From Thermoanaerobacterium thermosulfurigenes (GTDB lineage: Bacteria > Bacillota > Thermoanaerobacteria > Thermoanaerobacterales > Thermoanaerobacteraceae), in contig NZ_JBPODR010000024.1 of the NCBI RefSeq assembly GCF_051201035.1, positions 1 through 36,660 of the forward strand: 36,660 nucleotides of DNA, given 5' to 3'. Below the pieces are notes generated by a model. It saw nothing but the letters and a program-made list of their open reading frames with translations, did no database searches and had not been told where the DNA came from. Both the position numbers and the translations under genes were made by a program. Shown here piece by piece: positions 1-7,150 of the stretch. Position 1 is the stretch's first letter; every line of letters begins with the position of its first letter.

Positions 1-41
1 TACCTATTGATGAAATTTTAGAAGAACTACAGTTAGCATAG
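1..41 (+). CDS. 3' end of an unidentified gene (partial)
   Basis: Reading from base 3, one frame is open to a TAG at 39-41 and gives PIDEILEELQLA, an acidic amphipathic helix of the kind often found at protein C-termini. The gene would start left of the window and converge on the minus-strand genes that follow. Thirteen codons are too few for identification, and an open frame of this length can occur by chance. Confidence 0.3.
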   Translation, partial: PIDEILEELQLA

Positions 42-186
42 GCGTAGTGTATCTATTTTATGGTAATATTTGTTATCAATTTTTCTCATCTATAGTATTT
101 ACTATGTTTTTACTGTAGTTTTCATAGAAATAAACACTAAAAATAGTATGAATGTAACTGCCAATATGAAGATTGTTGATCATACC

Positions 187-214
187 AGAAGGATTTTTAC
201 ACATCTATCCTTCT
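187..214. other. Hairpin between convergent genes
   Basis: AGAAGGAT (187-194) and ATCCTTCT (207-214) form a perfect 8-bp stem with a 12-base loop. It lies just past the stop of the MBL-fold gene and could end or protect transcripts, but neither strand has a following T-run, so I do not call it a terminator. Bases 42-232 hold nothing else I can recognise. Confidence 0.4.
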
Positions 215-232
215 AACGCTTACTATCATACA

Positions 233-940
233 TTAACATTCCTTTTTAAAAAGGCCGCTGTGGTAGCAAATTACATACTTAACATCATATCCGCCTATCT
301 TTTCAATCGACTTTAGATTCATGTCATCGTCAAAATTAATATCCTTTGATGAAGGGACAAGTTTTCCGTCTTTAATGTTTAGCATGTCGCCTGTAATCAA
401 CACTTTGGTCTTTTTTAAATAAAGGCAAACGTGCCCTAATGTATGACCGGGGGTATGTATTACATCAATACCACCACAAAATGGCAGTTCTTCGCCATCA
501 TTTAATGCCACATCGACTTTTGTCCTATTTTTATCAAATGATGACTTCATCTTATTGAATATTCCTTTCATTTCGTCAGGTAATGCATTCAATTTTGATT
601 CAAGCTGAGCTAATTTTAATGGTTTCAAGTCACCTTCAATGTATGGTTTCTCATCGACATGTGCCATAACCTTTGCTATACCTTGCAATTCTTTTACCAT
701 ATCTGATAAATTTCCTATATGGTCGATATCGTGATGTGTCAATATAATCGCATTAATACTTTCAAATGGCACACCGGTCTCTTTTATAGCTTCGCGAATC
801 TTAGGCAATTGTCCAGGAAAATCTGTATCAACTAAAATCGCATTTTCATTATCAAAAATTAAGACAGGATAAATCGTCCTCTGAGAACCCATAATATCAT
901 CTGAAATTTCCAACATCACAACATTATCGCCAATTTTCAT
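233..940 (-). CDS. Metallo-beta-lactamase-fold hydrolase
   Basis: A 235-residue cytoplasmic MBL-fold protein. The metal-binding motif THHDIDH, a later HTPGHTLGH, the TGDML aspartate motif and a final YHSG histidine supply the usual two-metal ligands. The family includes glyoxalase II-like thioesterases, lactonases and other hydrolases, so the substrate cannot be given. I start at the ATG at 940, preceded by AGGAG five bases upstream; a longer frame to 967 has no ribosome site. It begins 36 bases after the stop of the ABC permease and is probably the last gene of the PadR-led operon, so it may act on the same compound class as the exporter. That link is inference. Confidence 0.85.
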   Translation of the reverse strand: MKIGDNVVMLEISDDIMGSQRTIYPVLIFDNENAILVDTDFPGQLPKIREAIKETGVPFESINAIILTHHDIDHIGNLSDMVKELQGIAKVMAHVDEKPYIEGDLKPLKLAQLESKLNALPDEMKGIFNKMKSSFDKNRTKVDVALNDGEELPFCGGIDVIHTPGHTLGHVCLYLKKTKVLITGDMLNIKDGKLVPSSKDINFDDDMNLKSIEKIGGYDVKYVICYHSGLFKKEC

Positions 941-976
941 ACAAACTCCTCTATATATAATATACATCTGATGTGT

Positions 977-1729
977 TTATGATACAGCCCTTCTATAAAT
1001 GTTCATTGCCCAACTGATGGTAACCACAGATAGCAGTATCACAACTGCAAATGCCCAAAAAACTTTCATATCCCAAAGTACGCCACCGGATAATAAGCGA
1101 GAAGCTTCCACCACATAATATAATGGGTTTAAATGTGCGATAACTTGCAGCCATGTTGGCCCAAGAGAAATAGGAAGTAAAACTCCAGACAACAAAGTTA
1201 TCGGAAGCTGTAAACCTGTCACAACAGCAGCTATTGTGCCTATATCTTTTGCTATTAGCCCTAAACCACTGCATGCAGCAGAAACAACTACTGTCACCAA
1301 ACAAAGCAAAATAAATAGGACAGTAAGACCAAATATATGAATGTGAAATCCAATAAAATGCGAAACAGCAATGACAATTAATGAAGTAATCAAAAACATG
1401 GCAACATCTTTAAATACATTTCCTAATAACAGCGATAAACGATTAACCGGCGAAACTCTAAAGCGTTCAATAACTCCTGTCGTACGCTCATTATTGATTA
1501 TCCATGCAATGCCAGTGCCACTATTTAATGCAAATAAAGCTAACAAACCTGGTACAAAAGCGTCAGCAACACTATTTTCCCCTATAGTTGGAATGCCACC
1601 CAAAAGAGGTGCGAAGAAAATAAGATATAATAAAGGAGTTGTAATCCCCATGAAAAACCATATAAGAGATCGAATTTGTTCTATCATTCTTCTTTTAAAA
1701 AGCAGCCCTGTTTCATGAATAGTCTTCAT
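977..1729 (-). CDS. ABC-2 type exporter permease (DrrB-like), operon 1
   Basis: A 250-residue integral membrane protein with about six hydrophobic segments, an ABC-2 permease of the daunorubicin-resistance/NodJ type. It has the cytoplasmic loop between the second and third segments typical of the family (NNERTTGVIERFRVSPVNR) and the LPISLGPTWLQ-like conserved stretch. With the ATPase encoded just upstream it should form a 2+2 exporter. Its ATG lies inside the ATPase stop (ATGA, 4-base overlap) with AAAGGAGGG seven bases upstream, which points to translational coupling. The exported compound is unknown; drugs, lipids and peptides are all possible for this family. Confidence 0.9.
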   Translation of the reverse strand: MKTIHETGLLFKRRMIEQIRSLIWFFMGITTPLLYLIFFAPLLGGIPTIGENSVADAFVPGLLALFALNSGTGIAWIINNERTTGVIERFRVSPVNRLSLLLGNVFKDVAMFLITSLIVIAVSHFIGFHIHIFGLTVLFILLCLVTVVVSAACSGLGLIAKDIGTIAAVVTGLQLPITLLSGVLLPISLGPTWLQVIAHLNPLYYVVEASRLLSGGVLWDMKVFWAFAVVILLSVVTISWAMNIYRRAVS

Positions 1730-2706
1730 GCAATACCCTCCTTTGTATCATGTAACGATCTTCCGGTATATTTAAGAAATACATCATCAAGGGATGGACT
1801 GGTCATCGTTACTGACTGCATTTGCAATCCATTATTTTTTAAAATCTCAAAAATGTGAGGTAAAACTTGCGCTCCGTCTTTAACAAAAAGATAGATGTTC
1901 TCACCTTCAACCACACTTTCATTTATAAAGTTTATAGTGTCAAATAGCTTTTTTGCTTGTTCTATTCTCTCTTTTGAAAATCGAATTAGTATAACGTCGC
2001 TAGAAATTCGATTTTTGAGTTCCAAAGGTGTACCCTCAACAACAATCTTACCAAAATCAATAATTGCTACTCTATCACATAAGATATCTGCTTCATCTAA
2101 GTAATGTGTTGTCAAGAAAATAGTCATACCTTCTTTTTGTAATTTTCTTATTTGTTGCCAAAGATTAGTTCGATTTTGCGGGTCAAGACCTATTGTCGGT
2201 TCATCAAGGAATAACACTTCAGGGCGGTGCATCATACCCATTGCGATTTCAAGCCGGCGCTTTTGACCTCCGGAATAGGTTCTAACAATCCTATCGGCCA
2301 TCTCGGTTAATTCAAAAACATTGAGCAATTCATTCGTACGTTTTTCTGCGTCATAACGACTCATCCCGTAAAGTCTTCCCTGAAGGAACAGATTCTCGCG
2401 ACCGGTTGCCCCCAAGTCAGCTCCTCCAAGCTGGCTGACATAACCGATGTGACTCCTTACTTCTTTGGGCTGACGTACAAGATCGTATCCACAAATAGCT
2501 CCTTTACCCCCATCGATCGATAAAAGTGTTGTAAGCATCCGGAGAGTCGTAGTTTTTCCAGCACCATTTGGACCGAGAAAACCAAAAATCTCACCACTAC
2601 TTACCGAAAACGTAATACCACGTACAGCCTCGACCATAGTTATTCTGCCCTTCAGTTTGACTGAAAAACTTTTTCTTAAATTATCAATTTCAATAACATT
2701 TGGCAT
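1726..2706 (-). CDS. ABC exporter ATPase (DrrA-like), operon 1
   Basis: A 326-residue ATP-binding subunit. Walker A GPNGAGKTT lies near residue 45, the signature is YSGGQKRR, Walker B is VLFLDEP with the D-loop GLDP, and the switch histidine sits in TTHYLDEAD. The extra ~90 residues after the core match the C-terminal domain of DrrA-type ATPases, which helps assembly with the permease. Start ATG 2706 has AGGAG seven bases upstream. It is third in the operon PadR - HAAS-like protein - ATPase - permease - MBL hydrolase. Substrate unknown. Confidence 0.93.
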   Translation of the reverse strand: MPNVIEIDNLRKSFSVKLKGRITMVEAVRGITFSVSSGEIFGFLGPNGAGKTTTLRMLTTLLSIDGGKGAICGYDLVRQPKEVRSHIGYVSQLGGADLGATGRENLFLQGRLYGMSRYDAEKRTNELLNVFELTEMADRIVRTYSGGQKRRLEIAMGMMHRPEVLFLDEPTIGLDPQNRTNLWQQIRKLQKEGMTIFLTTHYLDEADILCDRVAIIDFGKIVVEGTPLELKNRISSDVILIRFSKERIEQAKKLFDTINFINESVVEGENIYLFVKDGAQVLPHIFEILKNNGLQMQSVTMTSPSLDDVFLKYTGRSLHDTKEGIA

Positions 2707-2722
2707 ACAATCACTCCTTTTC

Positions 2723-3298
2723 TCATCTTTTTTTCTTCAATACAATAATTGCATGACTGATTTGCCCTATTCCCAAACCAATTATTACACCCGCTACACC
2801 ACCAATAAGAGTATCAATCCAACCGCCAAAGATGAACATCTCCCGTCCGCCGCTTGTTATAAATCCAGCAAGTGCTCCAATGGAAAGCCCAAGAAACATA
2901 AATCCAGCATCAAATAGACCGATGACTTCGTAATCGGCTGGATCGTAATTCTTATAATATTCTACAAATCTATCATGTAAGTCAGCAGTCCTTATTGATT
3001 CGCTTGAATATTTTAGTTCCTCCTTCGCACGCTCAAATGCTTCCTGCTCTGAAAAGCCTTTTTCCATCAAATCTTTCATGTAATCACTCATATAGAGAAT
3101 CAGATCGTTTTGTACATCAAGTGATACATCAGAACGGCTTTTTAGTTTTGATAGTTTATTTATAAACTTGCTTTTTGTCTGACCGATTTTATGTTGCAGC
3201 TTTTCTAAGTAAGTCATCTCAGCTTCTTCTAAATAATGCTGTGATTGCTCCTTCGCAAACTGTTTAATTTTTTCTCTAATCTCATCACTAAAATTCAT
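2723..3298 (-). CDS. HAAS-like small membrane protein of PadR/ABC operon
   Basis: A 191-residue protein without a name I can assign. The first ~50 residues are charged and look like coiled coil. Residues ~55-105 (DVQNDLILYMSDYMKDLMEKGFSEQEAFERAKEEL in part) have the pattern of the alpha-helical DUF1700/HAAS-type domain often encoded beside PadR regulators. Two glycine-rich membrane segments follow (~124-148 and ~154-186), with a basic KKKR tail. The start overlaps the padR stop by 11 bases, which suggests coupled translation. By family context it may sense signals or modulate the exporter or PadR; nothing in the sequence proves this. Confidence 0.75.
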   Translation of the reverse strand: MNFSDEIREKIKQFAKEQSQHYLEEAEMTYLEKLQHKIGQTKSKFINKLSKLKSRSDVSLDVQNDLILYMSDYMKDLMEKGFSEQEAFERAKEELKYSSESIRTADLHDRFVEYYKNYDPADYEVIGLFDAGFMFLGLSIGALAGFITSGGREMFIFGGWIDTLIGGVAGVIIGLGIGQISHAIIVLKKKR

Positions 3299-3629
3299 TA
3301 TTTTTAATCCCTTCCTTTCTTATAATTTCGATACGCTCACTTAAAAAATTCCATCTTGCCCAAAAAGAAGATAATTCTTCACATCCTCGTTCGTTTAGGG
3401 TATAAAACTTCCTTGGCGGGCCTATTTCCGAAGGTTTTTTTGTTATGTGAACCAGCTTGTTTTTTTCAAGCCTAAGCAGCAACGCATACACAGTAGCTTC
3501 CGCAATCTCTTCAAAGCCCAATAAGCGTAATTTTTTGGCAATCTCATAACCATATATTTCGCCGTGACTTATAATTTCCAGCACTATACCTTCCAAAACG
3601 CCTTTGAGCATTTCACTCATGTTCTCCAG
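3288..3629 (-). CDS. PadR-family transcriptional repressor, operon 1
   Basis: A winged-helix PadR regulator of about 113 residues. The core LEIISHGEIYGYEIAKKL, then ATVYALLLRLEKNKLV and GPPRKFYTLNERG, are the classic PadR helices and wing. PadR proteins usually repress an adjacent transporter or stress operon and respond to its substrate. The start is unusual: an optimal ribosome site (AAGGGGGTGA) lies the standard seven bases before a CTG at 3627-3629, whereas the first in-frame ATG (3620) has only a very close GGAG. Relatives as I remember them begin MENM-[ST]-EMLKGVLEG, and here that M is the CTG codon. The ATG at 3620 is the fallback start. Confidence 0.85.
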   Translation of the reverse strand: MENMSEMLKGVLEGIVLEIISHGEIYGYEIAKKLRLLGFEEIAEATVYALLLRLEKNKLVHITKKPSEIGPPRKFYTLNERGCEELSSFWARWNFLSERIEIIRKEGIKNNEF

Positions 3630-3688
3630 AAAATCACCCCCTTTGGTATTCAATAACGTTGGTAACCAATTATATTGAGTTCTACTAT

Positions 3689-3717
3689 ATAATAACATAG
3701 AGTAGTCGACTAGTCAA
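3689..3717 (-). promoter_or_regulatory. Promoter of PadR/ABC operon 1 with palindromes
   Basis: On the minus strand TTGACT (3712-3717) and TATTAT (3689-3694) are 17 bases apart, a good sigma-A promoter. The spacer holds the perfect 10-base palindrome TAGTCGACTA (3703-3712), and a second palindrome, TTGGTTACCAA (3659-3669), lies just downstream in the leader. Either could be the PadR operator, which would give autoregulation; this is inferred from position only. Confidence 0.6.
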
Positions 3718-3789
3718 TATACTTTCCAAAATGCCGTGTTATATATTCTTTTGGACATGTTCCCTCAAGCAATCAATTCCCATCTTTTC

Positions 3790-3969
3790 CGTCTACACAA
3801 CCCCGCCAGCCAAAAGCCGCCCCGAAAAGCTGTGGATGTGTTTCCACGAACAATCACACACATAAAAATACAGGGTTTCCCGGTAGCTCCGCCGCCAAAA
3901 GGCACATTTTCGGCAGATGGCAAATCACCGGAAAACCCTGTATTCAAGCCGTTTTTCAGGCGCTTATTT
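3790..3969. repeat. 180-bp direct repeat, copy A
   Basis: Nearly the same sequence recurs in the same orientation at 6971-7150. I count about nine mismatches in 180 positions, with the first ~85 identical. A weaker match continues to ACATGTTCCC on the left (3755 and 6925). Inside is a long hairpin: ATACAGGGTTTCCCGG pairs with its complement near 3930-3943, enclosing CGCCGCC...GGCAG arms. A short GTGGA/TCCAC stem lies to its left. The repeat is GC-rich against its AT-rich surroundings. It follows the exporter permease of operon 2 by 25 bases. A 60-codon open frame inside it is probably not a gene. Confidence 0.9.
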
Positions 3970-3994
3970 GTTTTTTATTTAATGCCTGCAACCA

Positions 3995-4765
3995 TTAAGC
4001 TGCTTTGCGCTTGTAAGCCCTCATCGCGAATAGATATGCAACAATGAGGATACCCAAGCACCATGCAAGCGCAACCCAAATATCATTTCCGGCATGCTGC
4101 CCAGACAGCAGTGCGCGGATGGATTCAACGATCGAGGTCACCGGCTGGTTTTCGGCAAAGGCACGGACGACCGGCGGCATTGTCTCGGTCGGTACAAAAG
4201 CCGAACTGATAAACGGCAGAAAGAGAAGCGGATAGGCAAACGCGCCTGCGCCGTCCACTGATTTTGCTGAAAGTCCGGCAATCACCGCGATCCACGTCAA
4301 AGCCAATGTAAACAACGCAAGTATCCCGGCCACGGCAAGCCATGACAATACACCCGCCGACGAACGGAAGCCCATAATGAGCGCCACAAGAATAATAATG
4401 ATAACCGTAATCGCATTGGAAACCAATGAGGTCAGTACATGTCCCCACAGCGCGGCTGAACGTGCAATCGGCATGGAGTGGAACCGTTCAAAGATGCCCC
4501 GCTGCATATCCATAAACAGGCGGTAAGCTGTATAGGCGATGCCGCTTGCAATCGCAATCAGCAAGATGCCGGGAAGCAGGTAATTCACATAATTATCCGT
4601 ACCGGTTTGAATCGCACCACCGAACACATAGACGAACAGCAGCATATACGCAATTGGCATGATGGTAACTGTGATGATGGTGTCCATGCTGCGAAGAATA
4701 TGGAGCATGGAACGCCACAGCATAACACCCATATCACTGAAAAAGTGTTTCTTAAGCGTATCCAT
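3995..4765 (-). CDS. ABC-2 type exporter permease (DrrB-like), operon 2
   Basis: A 256-residue membrane protein with six predicted segments and the ABC-2/DrrB pattern: DTIITVTIMPIAYMLLFVYVFGG at the first segment, DMQRGIFERFHSMPIARSA as cytoplasmic loop, and PLLFLPFISSAFVPTETMP before the last segments. It pairs with the ATPase encoded immediately upstream, with a ribosome site AAGGAGGAAAA inside the ATPase end and no gap between genes. Its codons (GCG, GCC, CGG, CTG) are much GC-richer than those of operon 1 or the housekeeping genes, consistent with recent acquisition. Likely drug or small-amphiphile export; substrate unknown. Confidence 0.9.
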   Translation of the reverse strand: MDTLKKHFFSDMGVMLWRSMLHILRSMDTIITVTIMPIAYMLLFVYVFGGAIQTGTDNYVNYLLPGILLIAIASGIAYTAYRLFMDMQRGIFERFHSMPIARSAALWGHVLTSLVSNAITVIIIILVALIMGFRSSAGVLSWLAVAGILALFTLALTWIAVIAGLSAKSVDGAGAFAYPLLFLPFISSAFVPTETMPPVVRAFAENQPVTSIVESIRALLSGQHAGNDIWVALAWCLGILIVAYLFAMRAYKRKAA

Positions 4766-5527
4766 TTACTTTTCCTCCTTTTTGCCGATGATTGCAAGGA
4801 ATATCTCCTCCAACGTCGGCTGTTTTTCCACATATTCCACCTTTGCGGGCGGAAACAGCTTTTTCAGTTCCTCTAGGGTGCCGTTCGCGATGATTTTTCC
4901 TTCATGCAAAATGGCAATTCTGTCGGCGAGCTGCTCGGCTTCTTCCAAATACTGAGTGGTTAGAAACACCGTCGTGCCGCCGCTAGCAAGTTCTTTGACA
5001 AACTTCCAAACCTCAATACGTGCCTCGGGATCAAGTCCGGTGGTCGGCTCATCGAGGAAAATGATTTGTGGTTTCCCCACAAGGCTCATGGCGATGTCTA
5101 TTCTGCGGCGCATACCTCCCGAATAGGTGGAAACCCTGCGGTCGGCGGCATCGGTCAGGCCGAAGCGGTCTAGTAAATCATCCGCGACCTGGCGCGGATT
5201 TTTGAGATGTCGCAGTCTTGCGATCATGATGAGATTTTCTCGCCCGGTCAATATCTCGTCCACGGCGGCAAACTGCCCGGTAAGGCTTATTGACTGCCGC
5301 ACGCTGTCGGGCTTTGACACAACGTCGAATCCGTTGACAATGGCAGTCCCGCCATCCGGTTTCAGCAGCGTGGTGAGGATTTTGACAATCGTCGTCTTGC
5401 CAGCGCCGTTGGAGCCGAGCAGGGCGAAAATACTGCCTCTTTCCACCTCAAAATCTACGCCCTTTAGAACATGAAGCTCTTTATAGGATTTTCGCAATCC
5501 TTTCACTTGGATTGCTCTGTTTTGCAT
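4766..5527 (-). CDS. ABC exporter ATPase (DrrA-like), operon 2
   Basis: A 253-residue ATPase with Walker A GSNGAGKTT, signature YSGGMRRR, Walker B IIFLDEP plus GLDP, and a switch region TTQYLEEAE with Gln where His is usual; Gln here is common among DrrA-type daunorubicin/bleomycin-resistance ATPases. It is about 70 residues shorter than the operon 1 ATPase because the C-terminal extension is reduced. I choose ATG 5527, eight bases after AGGAG; a GTG at 5536 lies on top of that ribosome site and is unlikely. GC-rich codon use matches the permease. It acts with the permease to export an unidentified compound. Confidence 0.92.
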   Translation of the reverse strand: MQNRAIQVKGLRKSYKELHVLKGVDFEVERGSIFALLGSNGAGKTTIVKILTTLLKPDGGTAIVNGFDVVSKPDSVRQSISLTGQFAAVDEILTGRENLIMIARLRHLKNPRQVADDLLDRFGLTDAADRRVSTYSGGMRRRIDIAMSLVGKPQIIFLDEPTTGLDPEARIEVWKFVKELASGGTTVFLTTQYLEEAEQLADRIAILHEGKIIANGTLEELKKLFPPAKVEYVEKQPTLEEIFLAIIGKKEEK

Positions 5528-5539
5528 ATTCTTCACTCC

Positions 5540-6406
5540 TTATATAATAGTAACCTTTGATAAATCTGCATTTAAAGCTTTAAGTGCATTGTAGGTTAAT
5601 TTATCCATCATTGCTCCGTCAAAGCAGATGGTTTGGATGGCGCGGTAATACTTCTTCGATAAGGTAAAACCGGGATGGAACGAAGTATTTTTTAGTGTAG
5701 CGCCTTGAAAAGAAACCTCGTTCAGTGCTGATTTATTGAACTTAACGCCAATAAAGCTCTGTCCGTCAAATCGTTGTCCTCGTAGATCGCAATATTTAAA
5801 ATCCACGCCCATAAAGACACAACGGTTAAAGGTAGTTTTTCTAAGATCGATCATGTCAAATTTTACGTCAGTCAGCTTTAAATCTATGAATTTTGTTCCT
5901 TTCATCTCTGACATATTAAAATGGGTGCGTATAAGGATTGATTTAGTAAAGCTCGAATCCATCAGATCACTGGTATAGAACTGGCAATCAGTTAAATTAG
6001 TACCGTCAAAATTCGCTTCGCACATATCACTTGCCTTGAACAAGCTTCCAGTCAGGTCGGCACCGGAAAAGTTGGAGCCACGCAATGCGCTTGCCACAAA
6101 TTTCCCTTTATGTGCGGTAACACCTTCGAAATCACTATTAATTAAGTTACTCGCGCTCAAGTCTGTCAGCACCTGCCGCTCCAGCGAACGAGAGAGGTTA
6201 GCAATTTCTTGGACCGTCTGCTCTATATCACCAATGCTATCAATGGTCATCTTAAAAGCCACTTCGTCGTCCTTACCCTCTGCTTTAAGTTCTTTGAATC
6301 GCTCTTGCAGATCAGAGAGCAAATCTGCCTTTAGTTCGTTAACGCTTTTTAACCCCTCGTAGGGCGCAAAAACACTGTTCAAATAGTTATTCAATTTCTC
6401 GTTCAT
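5540..6406 (-). CDS. HAAS-like domain fused to pentapeptide repeats
   Basis: A 288-residue soluble protein in two parts. Residues 1-~70 (LKADLLSDLQERFKELKAEGKDDEVAF... then SIGDIEQTV) are an alpha-helical DUF1700/HAAS-like module. From ~85 to ~255 runs a pentapeptide-repeat region with many A/S-[DN]-[LF]-x-x units (SALRGSNFSGADLTGS, CEANFDGTNLTDCQF), expected to fold as a right-handed quadrilateral beta-helix. Some pentapeptide proteins protect gyrase from drugs; others are only scaffolds. Here it sits between padR and the ATPase, the same slot as the HAAS-like membrane protein in operon 1, so a regulatory or immunity role is possible. Ribosome site GGAG precedes ATG 6406. Confidence 0.82.
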   Translation of the reverse strand: MNEKLNNYLNSVFAPYEGLKSVNELKADLLSDLQERFKELKAEGKDDEVAFKMTIDSIGDIEQTVQEIANLSRSLERQVLTDLSASNLINSDFEGVTAHKGKFVASALRGSNFSGADLTGSLFKASDMCEANFDGTNLTDCQFYTSDLMDSSFTKSILIRTHFNMSEMKGTKFIDLKLTDVKFDMIDLRKTTFNRCVFMGVDFKYCDLRGQRFDGQSFIGVKFNKSALNEVSFQGATLKNTSFHPGFTLSKKYYRAIQTICFDGAMMDKLTYNALKALNADLSKVTII

Positions 6407-6420
6407 AACATTTCATCTCC

Positions 6421-6750
6421 TTATAATAATTTATCAAGCACTCGTTTCGCATACTCCCAATTGGCTTTGTTTCTGGCATAAGTAGCCTTGCCTTTTTCGG
6501 TAATCCGAAAATACTTGCGCCGTCCGCCCTGAGATTCATCGCCCCAATACCACTCGATATCACCGTCCGCCTCAAGCCTCCGGACGCTGGAATACATTGT
6601 TGCTTCCTTCAGTTCGTACTCGCCGTCCGAACGCTCGGCAATCAGCTTTACAATTTCGTAGCCGTAACGATCGGCTTCTGATAAAAGCCGTAAAATCATC
6701 GTATCGGTATGCCCTCGCAACAGGTCGGATGTGATCCTGTTCTCTCCCAT
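6421..6750 (-). CDS. PadR-family transcriptional repressor, operon 2
   Basis: A 109-residue PadR winged-helix protein: LRGHTDTMILRLLSEADRYGYEIVKLI, EATMYSSVRRLEADGDIEWYWG and GGRRKYFRITEKGKATY are the recognition helices and wing. It is the minimal PadR type with a short C-terminal helix for dimerisation. Start ATG 6750 has GGAGGTGGTGA just upstream. It is the first gene of a four-gene operon (PadR, HAAS/pentapeptide protein, ATPase, permease) and presumably represses its own promoter until the exporter substrate or another signal arrives. Base composition is GC-rich like the exporter genes. Confidence 0.92.
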   Translation of the reverse strand: MGENRITSDLLRGHTDTMILRLLSEADRYGYEIVKLIAERSDGEYELKEATMYSSVRRLEADGDIEWYWGDESQGGRRKYFRITEKGKATYARNKANWEYAKRVLDKLL

Positions 6751-6770
6751 GTCACCACCTCCACAGCAAT

Positions 6771-6799
6771 ATTATATATTACATTACTATGACTGTCAA
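6771..6799 (-). promoter_or_regulatory. Consensus promoter of ABC operon 2
   Basis: On the minus strand TTGACA (6794-6799) and TATAAT (6771-6776) stand exactly 17 bases apart: both hexamers and the spacing are perfect. The start of transcription would lie about 15 bases before the padR ATG region. A promoter this strong implies tight repression, presumably by the PadR protein. Confidence 0.8.
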
Positions 6800-6970
6800 G
6801 GTACTATTCGTATAAAAGTAAATTGGCGCAAATAGCTTAGCCGTCAAACGGCTGACACGTATTGACGTTCTTTTCTGATCAGACACAAAACAAAAATATA
6901 AACCTCATACAAAAATCGCTATAGACATGTTCCCGCGGACACATCAAATGCTTTCAACCGCCGTCTTTTT
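6800..6970. other. Non-coding stretch upstream of ABC operon 2
   Basis: No gene is visible between the operon 2 promoter and repeat copy B. It contains the hairpin AGCCGT-CAA-ACGGCT (6839-6853) without a T-run and a TGATCA palindrome near 6877. The left-hand, diverged part of repeat B (from about 6925, ACATGTTCCC) starts here. Confidence 0.5.
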
Positions 6971-7150
6971 CGTCTACACAACCCCGCCAGCCAAAAGCCG
7001 CCCCGAAAAGCTGTGGATGTGTTTCCACGAACAATCACACACATAAAAATACAGGGCTTCCCGGCATCCCCGCCGCCAAAAAGCACATTTTCGGCGGGCG
7101 GCAAATCACCGGGAAACCCTGTATTCAAGCCGTTTTTCAGGCGCTTATTT
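6971..7150. repeat. 180-bp direct repeat, copy B
   Basis: This is the partner of the copy at 3790-3969, in the same orientation. Its hairpin is more regular than in copy A: ATACAGGGCTTCCCGG pairs with CCGGGAAACCCTGTAT with one mismatch, and inside it CCGCCGCC faces GGCGGGCGG. Minus-strand transcription from rlmD runs straight into it, and the rlmD stop codon TAA lies within the repeat edge. The peptide encoded by the open frame in this repeat differs from copy A at non-synonymous positions, so it is not evidently under protein selection. Confidence 0.9.

Noticed and set aside
187..214. Hairpin as bidirectional terminator
   Set aside because: Perfect stem but no T-run on either strand, so listed only as a hairpin.
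3765..3947. 60-codon frame inside repeat copy A (and its longer partner at 6919-7128)
   Set aside because: No ribosome site, lies in a hairpin-forming repeat, and the two copies differ by several amino-acid changes, so I treat it as a by-product of the repeat.
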